From Erpobdella octoculata (taxonomy: Eukaryota > Annelida > Clitellata > Hirudinida > Erpobdellidae), in the NCBI GenBank assembly GCA_963978895.1, contig OZ022242.1, positions 23,451,163 through 23,515,162 on the forward strand: a stretch of 64,000 nucleotides of DNA, in the 5' to 3' direction. The position numbers and the translations under genes are program-made. Shown here one piece after another: positions 1 through 10,419 of the stretch (positions are counted from its first letter, which is position 1; the number at the start of each line of letters is the position of its first letter). The notes below the pieces were generated by a model. That model worked only from the letters and a program-made list of their open reading frames with translations, did no database searches and was not told the DNA's origin.

Positions 1-879
1 CCATTTACAACAGTACAATGTAGGTTCCCCTTTTGAAAGAATTGCTATAGATTTAGCAGGTCCATTTCCAGTATCAAAATCTGGCAATAAGTACATTCTT
101 GTGGTCATAGATTATTATACAAAATGGCCAGAGGTTTTTGCTATACCTAATCAAGAAGCAGTGACAGTTGCCAACGTTGTTGTTGATGGCTGTGTTAGTC
201 GCTATGGAGTACCAATGGAGCTCCATTCAGATCAGGGCAGGAACTTTGATTCACAACTGTTTAGAGAAATGTACCGTGTTTTGGCATACATAAAACCCGC
301 ACAACTCCCCTTCATCCTCAGTCTGACGGTATGGTGGAACGATTTAATAGAACTATTCAACAGCACTTGTCTAAGATGGTCGGTGAAAACCAAGTTGATT
401 GGGATAAACACATTCCGTTATTTTTGATGGCTTACAGAGGATCGGTTCACAACACGACGAAGGCCACCCCAAAGAAAATGTTATTTGGAAAGGAGATGCG
501 ACTTCCTTGCGATCTTATGTTTGGAAGTCCGAGCGAGTATGCCTCACAATTGCGGGCTCGGTTAAATGAAATTCATTTCGTAGCCCGAAATAGGATCAAA
601 GCAGCCAGCGAAAGAATGAAAACTCGCTATGATCGCCAATCAAATATGAAAGAGTTTAAAGAAAATGATTTGGTGTGGTTCTACAATCCACAACGTAAAA
701 TTGGGAAATCACCTAAACTTCAACAAGACTGGGAAGGACCATATAGAATTATTAAAAAGATCAATGATGTCATCTACCGGATTCAAAAGGGCCAACGTAC
801 TAAGATGAAAGTAATTCATGTTGACCGCCTAGCCAAATATTATGGAGGCAATGAAACTGTTCGGGACAAACTGGATTAA
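1..879 (+). pseudogene. Ty3/gypsy retrotransposon integrase, 3' end of pol, frameshifted
   Basis: Two overlapping frames encode the catalytic core and C-terminal part of a retroviral-type integrase. The first frame (from base 2, through about 285) carries IDLAGPF and HSDQGRNFD, the first two acidic positions of the DDE core. The second (about 286-879) carries HPQSDGMVERFNR, with the third catalytic glutamate, and a basic C-terminal domain ending near VIHVDRLAKYY. The frame changes near 283-290, where one base appears to be missing, so this copy is dead as read. The upstream pol (protease, RT, RNase H) lies outside the window. A purine-rich AAGAAAGGGG directly after the stop resembles a polypurine tract, so a 3' LTR may follow, but no LTR pair can be checked here. 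Confidence 0.88.
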
Positions 880-1323
880 GAAAGGGGTAGTTTTATATCT
901 ACGGTTTATAATCAAGGCTGATAAACCTCAGAAGATTTTATAACTAAGAAAGACATAAATAAATAGAGTTGAGCGATTACATAACTTCAATCAACCAGTC
1001 TTAATTGCAGTTACTAAGACACGAGTTTTTGATTAAGTGTGTATTTCTTCTAATAAATTTTGGACCATTTCTGAAGAACCTTAGTATAGTTATCGATAAT
1101 ACAACAATATATATATATATATTATTTTTTTATTATTTTTTAAAAATATGTTATAGTCCTTTACATCAGGTGTTTTAAGGCTGTAATGGCTGTATGTTGG
1201 AAGCACCTAAGTTCTTCCTGTCGTGGATCATAATTTGATCCTTTTAACTTGCCCCTTCTCCTTTCTCCAGGCTTGGGGCTGGCTTGCAAAAGCAAGGCGG
1301 AGTTATATATATATATATATATA
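880..1323. other. Non-coding AT-rich spacer, possible 3' LTR remnant, with a dispersed repeat
   Basis: No gene is seen. The start could be the 3' LTR of the preceding Ty3/gypsy fragment. Bases about 1150-1182 (TATAGTCCTTTACATCAGG and following) recur almost exactly at about 55188-55225, so a dispersed repeat passes through here. A (TA)n run at about 1304-1323 is the insertion site of the Helitron that follows. Confidence 0.5.
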
Positions 1324-4300
1324 CTAGCGGACCCGGCGAACTTCGTTTCACCTCAAAGAGTGTATTTTTTAAGCAATAAAAAACAATAATAACAAATATC
1401 CTATATATAAGTTTAAAATAAAACAAATATTGAAAAAAACGTTCACTTTAATAGTTTATTAGAAAAACATTGGTTGAACTCGGGTCGATTCTCTTTAATC
1501 CAGCACTTTATGATACACTATGTTTTTTGTTTTATTATCGGGCGAAAAAACAAATAAATCTGATGGTCTGCCGACACGTGAACACGCCACATACAATTGA
1601 CCATGAGAAAAACATGCATTATCCAAGTTCAGACCACAAACACTCAAAGATTGGCCTTGTGATTTGTTAATCGTCATAGCAAATGCTAGGCGAATCGGAA
1701 ATTGAATTCTTTTAAACTCAAAGGGCAAATCGGTTGGGATCATAGGAATCCTCGGAATGAGTATTTCCTCGCCTTTGAATTTTCCTTTGAGGATCGTCGC
1801 GTGAAGCACATTGACCATTAGTTTCTTTAAAACCAAACGCGTTCCATTGCATAGTTTTGGTTGATTTAGATTTCTAAGCATAATAACTACTGATCCAACC
1901 TTCAGTTGTAAATTGTGCGGTGGTAAGCCAGGCACATCCAAGGAGTTCAAAAATTCAGTTGGATAGTTAGTGGCTTCATCTTCATTTGTTACTTGTTACA
2001 CAGTCAATAGATTTGAATGAATGCAGAGTACCAAAAATTTGATTCTGAATTAGAATATTTAAGTCATCCACATCTTTATTCTTAGCCGCCAAAATTGCTC
2101 TCTCACTCAACCATTTGTTCTTTTTATGATTAGCAATGATGTCTGGGAACACTTTATTGATAAGCTCGTCTTTCGATGAAACAAAAGTGCAAAAATTGGG
2201 AGGAAAAGAAATCAATCCGGTCAATTTGTCGACAGGAACACGGCCATTACCGATGTTGATCAATTGCATGGAGAAATCTTCAGCAGATAGATCGTTCAGC
2301 AATGCAACTCTCATGTTAGAAGACAGCTGAAGTTTCATCACATAGCGCCACAGATATGATGATTTGAGGGAAGCATTAATTTCATCGGCAGCAGTCGATC
2401 CTGGAATGACTGGCAGTGTTTGGCGGAAATCGCCAGACAATAAAATCATTGCACCTCCAAAATGTCGCGAGTCATTGCGCAGATCTTTCAGTGTTCTATC
2501 AAGTGCTTCCAATGCGCGTTTGTGCGCCATTGTGCACTCGTCCCAGATGATGATTTTAGATGCTACTAAAACTTTTGCCATTGCAGAGTGTTTTGCAATG
2601 TTGCATGTTGGTTGTTCAGTAGTTTGAAGATTTAAGGGCAATTTTAATGCTGAATGAGCCGTACGGCATCCTTCTAACAATGTGGCTGCTATTCCAGAAG
2701 AAGCAACTGCTACCGCGATGTCTGATCTCGCACGAACAGTGGCCAATATCAAAGACATGAGAAACGTCTTTCCAGTTCCACCTGGGGCATCAAGAAAAAA
2801 TAAGCCACCATTTCCATTATCGATTGCCTTCATTAATGTATCATACACTTTTTTTTGTTGAGGGTTTAAAAGGGGTACATTCGATTGAACTAATTGATCT
2901 AATTCATGTCGATTATAGCCACGTTCACGTTCTAATTCTCGATTAAAAGCATCATTCATTCTACGATCTGGCGCTGGCATTCCTAACTTGACTAACAAAC
3001 TACCACACATCAGGTAACACATGTCTTCAATCAAGAGCAAAGCCTGGTTATGCATCTCTTCATTCACTTCAAGGTCGGGATTAGTTGAACTGACCCGTAT
3101 TTGATGTAAAATGTCTTCTGACATGCTATTTTTGTATTTGTTCCACAGTTCACGTGGATTTGATGGAAAGCAGGTGGAAATTATAATAGCAAATAATGTG
3201 CGTATCTGAATTGGAGATGCTGAAATAATTGCTTCAGACATTGTCGTGTCCCAATGATTATCGTTTTCAAGCAACTTGAGCTCTTGACATGCAGCACGAT
3301 ATGTTGGGCACACTATACCATTGATAGTTCGTAGTGATACAAAAGATGTTGGGCCACAAACATTGACCAACAACAACCTCAAATAGAAGCATTCATCGTT
3401 TTTTGGGTGAACTGTATAAATACGACCAAGAACATCAGTAGAATACACACCCGGATGTCCAGGAACCGCACTGCCTTGCTTCCGACGTTGAAATTTCTTT
3501 GATGAAGCGTTCCAAGTGTAATAACGTGGCATCTCCGAGTAAAGCAACGTTTGTGCAAATGGATCGCTTTGGCAAATTGCAAAAAAACTCGTTGATGTTG
3601 TTGCTGGAGGTGTTTCAGCGCGTTGAATAATATTTGATGCGTTAAAATAAACTCGTTGACCACTCTCCAGATGCACAGCCAAATGGACAACAGTGGGATG
3701 ACGTTCGTGAATAGAGAATGAGAATATACGCCAAATTGCCTTATTGCAGTTCACATATCTACCAATTTGATAGCGTCTAATCTCGTCGTTATCTGAGTTT
3801 TGAATGCCAAAAACTGCCATATCGCTGCCTTTCGTTACATATTTGCAGATGTACTTAATTGACTTTACAGAATTGCAATACTCAACATTGCAATGTGTCT
3901 TGAATGTTTTGGAAAGAAGTGGCGAATATGGAACAATCCAACTGTTGTCAACCACGAAATCGTTTCCTTTCACTTTCTTTGTGACAGTTCGACCGTTATC
4001 ATCGGGTGATCGACGTCGATATAATGGATAGCCATCAGTGCCAGTGATGGTCTCTGTCGTAAATTTTCGTGGATAACGTTTGGAACACTTGCCGTCGACC
4101 ATGCACGGTGATTGGGGGTTGATGGCGCCACACGGTCCATGAATCATATTCATAACTACAACATCATGTAGGTCTGGATCGATTTCGGGATCAACAATCT
4201 CGGCATTTATGATATCATCTATTTGGTCAGGTCTAATTTTTTCAACTAACCAAATGAGAATGTGTGCATGAGGCAAGCCTCGTTTTTGCCATTCGATTGA

Positions 4301-5631
4301 ATACATCCAGCATCGAGTATCACCAAAAACGTGTTGCTTTACAATGTAGTTCATCAGCGACCGAATTTTTTGTTTGAAGACACGTGCGGTGATGTCGTGC
4401 CGATCACTTGATGTTTGTCCGGGAAGCAGCATTTGAACAATTTCAATCCACTTTGGATTACAGGTAAAGGTAATGAATAGATCTGGCCGACCGTAATGAC
4501 GAACATATGTCATTGCATCCTGCGCATATTCATGCATATGACGCGGACTACCTATGTAAGTAGCCGGTAGAATAGTTAATCGACCAATGTTAGCTGCATC
4601 TCCTTCGGTGCTGATTGCGTCGCGTAAATGGATATACTCCTCTGAACGCAGTTTGGCTTGATTCAGTCGAATGAAAGTTAGGCGTTCCGTTTCAATTTTG
4701 ACATACATGTCGACGCAATATTGTTAAAACAACTGACGAAATCGAAGCAAATGGTTGTCAGCGTTTTGACGAATCATCATACGATATGCATAAAAATTCA
4801 TCGAGCTAACTTTCTTGCTAGTTTCGCCACCTGAAATAAAAATATTAAAATTAGTATTCCGAAGTTTGAGCCCATTTATAATCAACTGAGTGATTGAAAA
4901 TTAAAAAAAAACAAACGGTGTAAAAATTATATCATGTTGAAATATAAATTGATATTGATACTCACTATTCAATGGATTTATCATCTTGATATTGAAGTGA
5001 TATCCATCCTCTCCTTGCCAAAACATCAGTGGATATTGCAAAGTGTCATAAGAATGGTGCGTTTCACATATTTGTTGTATTTGCCCAGTATCACGACGTG
5101 CAAGCGAAATATCACGTCTTTCCAAGTTTTCACCAACGATCAGTATTGCTACTTCATCTATTGTTGGAGCGTTAAATGTGCGTTCATGTGTTCCAGTTGG
5201 TCGTTTATCTGCTCTGATCACGACTTTGTAGTCATCAGTTGGCATGCGCTCTAACGCAGTCATGAACAGCCTGACCAATGCATGATGTTCATGAAGTAGA
5301 TGCTGAAGATCATGAAGAGTTGCTCTTTTCACTGCTGTGTTGATCTCTTGACGCCGATCAAGTTGTTCCTCCATATTGCCCATGAAGTATATTTGTAAAA
5401 ATTTATGACGTGCATCTTCAAGAGGTAACAATGATCCAATTCGATGGTGAATCTGGCCTTGAATCTGTAAATTTGAAAACAAAGTAAGTATAACTGGTTT
5501 GTAATTGATTAGAAATTTCATTAAATGATTTACAAAAATATAACAAAACTTTTCCAAAGTATTATTGAAGCTAAATTTAATTAAATTTTTTAAAGAAAAT
5601 GAACGTTTACTTTATTAAACAATTTCAACAT

Positions 5632-5639
<8 letters not shown>

Positions 5640-5675
<36 letters not shown>

Positions 5676-7985
5676 CTAAAACAAAACAAGAGTCTTGCAC
5701 TAAGAATGCCATTAACAATATGTCAAATTAAAAAAGTGTTTTTTCAACAATGCTCTGAAGTCTTCATTTAGAACAGCACTTCGGATAGATTTAGGTAGCT
5801 GGTTCCATGCACCGGGCCCGGAAACGGCGAATGCTCGTTTACCGAAACTTCGACGAGTTCTTGGGATGACAGCGTCACCATGGGAGGACGAACGTAGATG
5901 TTGACGACCAGAATGAGAGGAGCACAGGCTTATCATCCGTGTCATGTAGGCAGGGGCACGATTTGTTAAGATATTGTAAACCAGTAAGCAGAGTTTTAAG
6001 GTCACTCTTTCCGGTAGGGGGAGCCAGTGTAGTTGGCGGAGAAGAGGCCTGATGTGGTCCCGTCGAGAGATGCCACCGATAAGACGTGCAGCAGCATGAA
6101 GAACCGCAGTGAGCGGGCGAAGAGCAGTCATCGGCAGGCCAGCAAGGACCACGTTACAATAATCTAATCTAGAAACAACAAGAGCCTGGACCAAAATCCG
6201 TACGCAGTGTTTGTTTAGGGCACCCTTGATCTGTCGGATGCGGCGTAGGTGGAAGAAACAAGATCGTGCCACGGCCGATATATGTAGATTCATTAGTAAG
6301 GAGCTATCCAGTATCACCCCAAGATTTCTAATAGACTTCACGGGGGTGATGGCGCAGTCAGTACTGATTTGAAGACTACAGTCATCCAGGTGTCGCGTTG
6401 AGATGTTCCCTCGATGGAACCAGATAAGTTCTGTTTTAGAGGGGTTTAGGCTCAATCTCATAGACGAGGACCAAACGCGAATCTCGCTGACACAGGCGAC
6501 AAGACGCTCTCTAACGGACTGCAGGTCGGTTACGTCAAAATGAATGTACAGCTGAGTATCATCAGCGTAAAGATGAGTCTGCACGTCGTGAGAAGAAGCA
6601 ATTCGAGTAATATGGCTTGTGTAAAGGATGAAGAGAAGTGGACCTAAGATTGAACCCTGAGGCACACCACAGTCAACGGCCGATACTCTCGACGTCGCCC
6701 GGCCCAATCGGATAAGATGTGTTCGATTTGATAGAAAAGACCCAATCCAGTCAAGTGCGGTTGAAGTCACGCCAAAGCTAGTGTGGAGGAGATCAGTAAG
6801 GAGAACATGATCGACACAGTCGAAAGCTGCACTGAAGTCAAGGAGCACGAGCGCAGTCGGTTGGCCCCTGTCAAGTGAAAGAATAATGTCGTTGTAAACT
6901 TTCCCGACTGCTGTCTCTGTACTGTGGTACTTGCGAAAACCAGACTGAACCTGCGGAAGCAGATTCATCGATTCGATATGTGAAGAAAGCTGACGGTGGA
7001 CGACACGTTCAATAAATTTTGAGATGAACGATAGGTTTGATATGGGGCGGTAGCTTTTGGGATCAACGGGATCCATCCCCGTTTTCTTGAGTCGAGGTCG
7101 GACGATAGCCCTTTTGTGACTGGCTGGTAGTGACGCATCTAGAAAGGAAGTGTTTACGAGGTGGGAAATAATAGGAGCAAACACGCTTTTGAGTTTTTTT
7201 ATGAGCCAGACAGGTGCAGTGTCAAGCTCACACTGTCTAGTCCCAAGGCGATTGAGTAGGCACTCGACCTCCTCGGAAGTGATATCGTCGAAAGCAGCCA
7301 GAACCGGAACATCGGCCGGGCAAGAACTGAAAAGCGGAGGTAGGGCGTCTTTTGTGGTTCGACGAATGTCCTCGATCCTCAGTGTGAAGTAGTCAAGCAA
7401 TGCGTCAGGAGCAAGACCACTAGCAGAAATATCAGTGACTGGATTAAGAAGAGAGTTTAAAGATCTCCAAGTCGCCCGGCCATCGCCAGTCACTTCTTCA
7501 ATTTTATGTCGAAAGTAGCTTGAGCACTTTTTCTGGAACAGTCGACGTTTGAGTATGGACTGGGTGTGCCAAGCTTGTTTATCCGACGACAGTTTGGTGC
7601 ACAAATAACGCCGTTCGAGTCGACGATTTAGTCTTTTAGACCGACTACAGTCGACATCAAACCAGGGGCTTTCTGGCTTTATCCTTAAGGTAATCAACTT
7701 CCGTGGAGCATGACGATCAAGGAGCTCGTTCATTGTTGCATCGTAGAGATCGAACAGCTGTTCAGCAGATTTGTCCGATTTCAAGGCAGAGACTTCAAAG
7801 AGCCTGGTATTTTGAAGATCGATACTGAATGATGCTAAGTCGAATGACCTGAAAGAACGGCGTTCCACTTTTTCGGTGATAATGGGGGGTGGTTTATGAC
7901 AAGTTGAAAAGGTAATGATTGAATGGTCGGATAGAGAAGGAGGGATGATTAGTAAATTTGTTATGAGCGAAGAAAGTGGGATTAA
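5640..7985 (-). mobile_element. 5'-truncated CR1/L2-like LINE inserted in the Helitron first intron
   Basis: A poly(A) tail, seen as a T-run on the plus strand at about 5647-5673, ends a minus-strand non-LTR retrotransposon. Its body interrupts the Helitron gene between the exon ending GFNPTF and the exon starting at an intact acceptor near 5465, so it most likely sits in the Helitron's own intron. The element begins inside the endonuclease domain, i.e. it is 5'-truncated. No clear target-site duplication was identified. Confidence 0.8.
5712..7985 (-). CDS. LINE ORF2 fragment: endonuclease end plus reverse transcriptase (CR1/L2-like)
   Basis: The long open frame (nominally 5712-8003) begins in the last motif of an apurinic-type endonuclease (LSDHSIITF). 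It then runs through a complete reverse transcriptase: KSYRPISNLSFISKFIE, QSGFRKYHSTETA, LVLLDFSAAFDCVDH, GVPQGSILGPLLF and the catalytic YADDTQLY. After that comes the C-terminal region usual in the CR1/L2/Rex-type group (DYCNVVLAGLP, LHWLPLPERV). The first few codons are probably Helitron sequence, not LINE. No internal stop lies in about 760 codons, so the insertion is young relative to other LINE debris here. The 5' truncation removes most of the endonuclease and any ORF1, so it is not autonomous. Confidence 0.9.
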   Translation of the reverse strand, partial: LIPLSSLITNLLIIPPSLSDHSIITFSTCHKPPPIITEKVERRSFRSFDLASFSIDLQNTRLFEVSALKSDKSAEQLFDLYDATMNELLDRHAPRKLITLRIKPESPWFDVDCSRSKRLNRRLERRYLCTKLSSDKQAWHTQSILKRRLFQKKCSSYFRHKIEEVTGDGRATWRSLNSLLNPVTDISASGLAPDALLDYFTLRIEDIRRTTKDALPPLFSSCPADVPVLAAFDDITSEEVECLLNRLGTRQCELDTAPVWLIKKLKSVFAPIISHLVNTSFLDASLPASHKRAIVRPRLKKTGMDPVDPKSYRPISNLSFISKFIERVVHRQLSSHIESMNLLPQVQSGFRKYHSTETAVGKVYNDIILSLDRGQPTALVLLDFSAAFDCVDHVLLTDLLHTSFGVTSTALDWIGSFLSNRTHLIRLGRATSRVSAVDCGVPQGSILGPLLFILYTSHITRIASSHDVQTHLYADDTQLYIHFDVTDLQSVRERLVACVSEIRVWSSSMRLSLNPSKTELIWFHRGNISTRHLDDCSLQISTDCAITPVKSIRNLGVILDSSLLMNLHISAVARSCFFHLRRIRQIKGALNKHCVRILVQALVVSRLDYCNVVLAGLPMTALRPLTAVLHAAARLIGGISRRDHIRPLLRQLHWLPLPERVTLKLCLLVYNILTNRAPAYMTRMISLCSSHSGRQHLRSSSHGDAVIPRTRRSFGKRAFAVSGPGAWNQLPKSIRSAVLNEDFRALLKKHFFNLTYC

Positions 7986-8498
7986 ATCCGTATTCTTCAA
8001 CAATGTCTGCTCCGAATGAAGTCATTTGAAAACACTTATTGTATTTTTGAGTGTTTGCTAGAAAATGACGTGATTCTGGTGTATCGCCACGAAGCAATGA
8101 ATGCAGTGGCTCTGGCCGTGGTGTCAATAATGGCAATTTCACTTTACCATTAAGGCAGCACAATCCAGGCGTTTCTCCAGAAAACTTCAATGCGGCACAA
8201 TGTTCGCAAACAATGTGCATTGGACCAATGCACACGAAAGGATGAGAGCCGTAATCAATTGTGCAATCGTAGAGAAATGCTGCTCGATTCAAATTTGCAG
8301 TTTCGGGGAGTAAATCTCTTTGCTCTTGTCTTCGAGAAGCACGAAGCCGGGCCATACTAACGCGGCGCCTTTCTCGCGCTAATTCTAGTTCTTCCGCGGT
8401 GGATTGGTTAACATTGTTCCGATTCCTAATTGCCCGACGGCTATTTTGGGAAAGATTAGATCTTCTGGGTCGCGGCATTGTTTTGTTATTAATAATGG

Positions 8499-9540
8499 GT
8501 AATCCTGCAGTATAGCGTCCTGAACCGATTTCGATGAAAAAACGGTTTAAAAAACTGTTTAATAGAATAACCATAGAACATTATCAAAACATATTACGAA
8601 CAAGTATTTTACAGAAAAACTTACTAAAAACCGACTTTAAGCAAAAATATCCAAAGGCAATGTTGACACGCGGAATAATACAATTCAAGGAATGAAAAGC
8701 AAGGAAGAGTTAATATTCAAATAAAATAACATAATAAATACATTTTAAAAAGTTACAAATAAATTTTTAATTATTTAAATTTTAAAAAATCAGAGCGCTG
8801 AGTGGAAATTTATCTATGACTAGCTAGTTTTCTCGCTCCCGATCGTTTTCCCGCTCCCGATCGCCTTCCCGTTCCCGGCCGCATTCCCGCTCCCGATTGA
8901 TCTTCTCTTCCTGGTCGCTTTTTCGCCCGCTCTTTCGCTCTCCAAACGATTCTGCTAGCCACATGACCTCTAAAACGCAAAATTTCTGCTCCAAGAAATA
9001 TGATAGAAACCGTACCAAAGACGTAAAGACAGCCAAGTCGCCAAGTACTTTTACTTTGATATTATTTTAATTTTTTGTGGTGTTCTGGTGCTAATTTATT
9101 GTTTTCAATGTTTTTTTAATTTTTCTTAAGTCAATTTGACATAAAGCGCCGCATTTAAAGAAACGGTTTTAGACATGGAGCGGGTTACGCAACTCTTACT
9201 TCTAAAGCAAACTAATATTTTTCAATTTTTTACTTCCAAAGTTTTTTATATTTTTTTTCCTAAATTGTCTATTTCTATTTTAAATGTGTTTAATTTTTAT
9301 TACCTTTATTCCTACTGTTCACTTCTATCGCTATTGACAAATAGATCTTCATCGGGAACTACGTTAACTTCGGGAGTAATTTATAAATGTTCTGAAGTGC
9401 TATAATTTTTGTTGTTTTCAGTTATTTATGTTGTAATTAGTCTTTATTTCCCTTATTGATGTTTTAAATATCATTTACGTTAAAAAACCAGCCATTTTTC
9501 ATCGAAATCGGTTCAGGACGCTATACTGCAGGATTACCTA
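8499..9540. repeat. Inverted repeat of a Helitron leader segment, about 43-bp arms
   Basis: Bases 8499-8541 (GTAATCCTGCAGTATAGCGT and on) and 9496-9539 are near-perfect reverse complements. The similarity continues weakly into the text just outside the Helitron start codon. The roughly 950-bp spacer contains a GC-rich purine/pyrimidine minisatellite and AT-rich non-coding DNA. Either part of the Helitron leader was copied in reverse, or a second Helitron fragment in plus orientation lies beside the first. Confidence 0.75.
8821..8960 (-). repeat. GGGAGCG-type minisatellite next to CTAG, related to the short Helitron family
   Basis: Directly after CTAGCTAG the plus strand reads a run of CGCTCCCGATCG-like units, 12-18 bp long and imperfect. 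On the minus strand this is the same GGGAGCG purine minisatellite found in the short Helitrons at 36982, 44640, 57373 and 58090. The conserved CGGGT hairpin end is missing, so this looks like a fragment. The small open frame rich in RE and SD dipeptides here is a by-product of the repeat. Confidence 0.65.
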
Positions 9541-10130
9541 ATAATGTTTTTGTTAAAAGTAATAAAACTTTAAAACTCGCAAATTAATTACAACGAACGA
9601 AATTATAATATTGACAGAACAGCATTGACACTTTGTTAATGCCAAATGGAAAACGGAAAATATTTTTATGGCCCATAAACAATTATTTTATTTTATATTT
9701 TAATTGAAAAAGATATTTACTTAATTTTTTTCTGTGAGATTTTCAATTGTAAACAATGAAATAGTCAGAAAATTTAATAACATGCGCTCTACCCCATTTG
9801 CGCATAAATGTCATGTCGCGGAAAATTAAACATCTGTATATCTCGATAACTCAAACTCCAAATTGAAAATTTATTTTGTCCGTAAGACCAAAAAGAGGGT
9901 GCTCTACAACTTTGCCATTTGAAGTTTTTTTCTAGGACGCACTGTTAAGGCTGTATAGCTACCGGGGTACATACTGCGGTCCCCATGGGCCACTCCATGA
10001 TTCAATGTCAATTTTTTTTAGTTATTCTGTTAATAGGAGCTGAGAGAAATCCAATAAATCAAAAATCTCTAAAATCGGTTCAGCCGTTCTTGAGTTATAA
10101 GTGACGTAACACAAACCCCGACTTCCTTTT
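8961..10130. other. AT-rich non-coding stretch inside the Helitron leader
   Basis: No convincing gene. It holds the second arm of the inverted repeat (9496-9539), a GGTACATACTGCGGTCCCCA patch near 9965 and the leader-like sequence near 10080. A small open frame at 9175-9405 has no recognisable features. Confidence 0.4.
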
Positions 10131-10140
10131 ATATATATTA

Positions 10141-10189
<49 letters not shown>

Positions 10190-10380
10190 GATATACGCCA
10201 ACCAATTAGAACAAAGGTATATATACAAAGATCAATCAGGATACATATACAAGCGACGCACATACATAATACACTAATTAACATAATAAGAGATAATAAA
10301 ATAAGCTATTTACACAAATATACGTAAGATGAGCCATCGTCATCTTACACCCCCTGCCCCCTAGCTACGCCTCTGAAAAA
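10131..10380. repeat. TA microsatellite and short AT-rich spacer
   Basis: A (TA)n run at 10131-10184 marks the probable target of the Helitron 5' end. It is followed by unremarkable AT-rich DNA and then, at about 10345-10375, a sequence that reads on the minus strand as CAGAGGCGTAGCTAGGGGGC. That resembles the terminal repeat of the GTGGCGTAGC MITE family also present at 17804. Confidence 0.55.
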
Positions 10381-10419
10381 AAGTTTGGTAAAGTGAAGAT
10401 TTACAACACATACTTCCTT

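Larger units (their letters stand above)
1495..8478 (-). pseudogene. Helitron Rep (HUH)/PIF1-like helicase gene, spliced, disrupted
   Basis: This is a rolling-circle transposase with a fused PIF1 helicase. Start ATG is at 8478-8476 (MPRPRRSN). Exon 1 runs to about 7980 (ends near GFNPTF). Exon 2 is 5464-4966, with acceptor TTTACAG and donor GTGAGT; it holds the Helitron-like N domain (IQGQIHHRIGSLLP). Exon 3 runs from 4830 (acceptor TTTCAG) to 1495. Exon 3 holds FTCNP, the HAH pair of the HUH motif and the two tyrosines of YICKYVTKG (residues 81-85, 147-149, 286 and 290 counted from the 4708 start). It also holds Walker A GGTGKT, Walker B IIWDEC, LLSGDFRQTLP and, in the final frame, the TINKSQGQS and YVACSR helicase motifs. 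Breaks: an in-frame TAA at 4726-4724, a 7-bp tandem duplication at 1986-1999 that shifts frame, and the LINE between exons 1 and 2. Catalytic motifs are intact, so decay looks recent. Confidence 0.87.
1324..10135 (-). mobile_element. Autonomous-type Helitron, minus strand, degenerate and with a LINE inserted
   Basis: The minus-strand 3' end is CTAG at 1327-1324, preceded by the GC-rich end CGAAGTTCGCCGGGTCCG and followed by T inside a TA run. This fits Helitron insertion between A and T with a CTRR terminus. The 5' region is placed at about 10135 on the minus strand: TA-rich start, AAAAGGAAGTCGGGG, then text of the kind usual in Helitron leaders (ACTCAAGAACGGCTGAACCG). The canonical 5' TC is not visible there, so that end is approximate. 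Between them lies a Rep/helicase gene (1495-8478), interrupted by a LINE at about 5640-7980. The stretch 8580-10130 is non-coding and holds a local inverted repeat. No terminal inverted repeats or target duplication are expected for this class. Confidence 0.82.
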
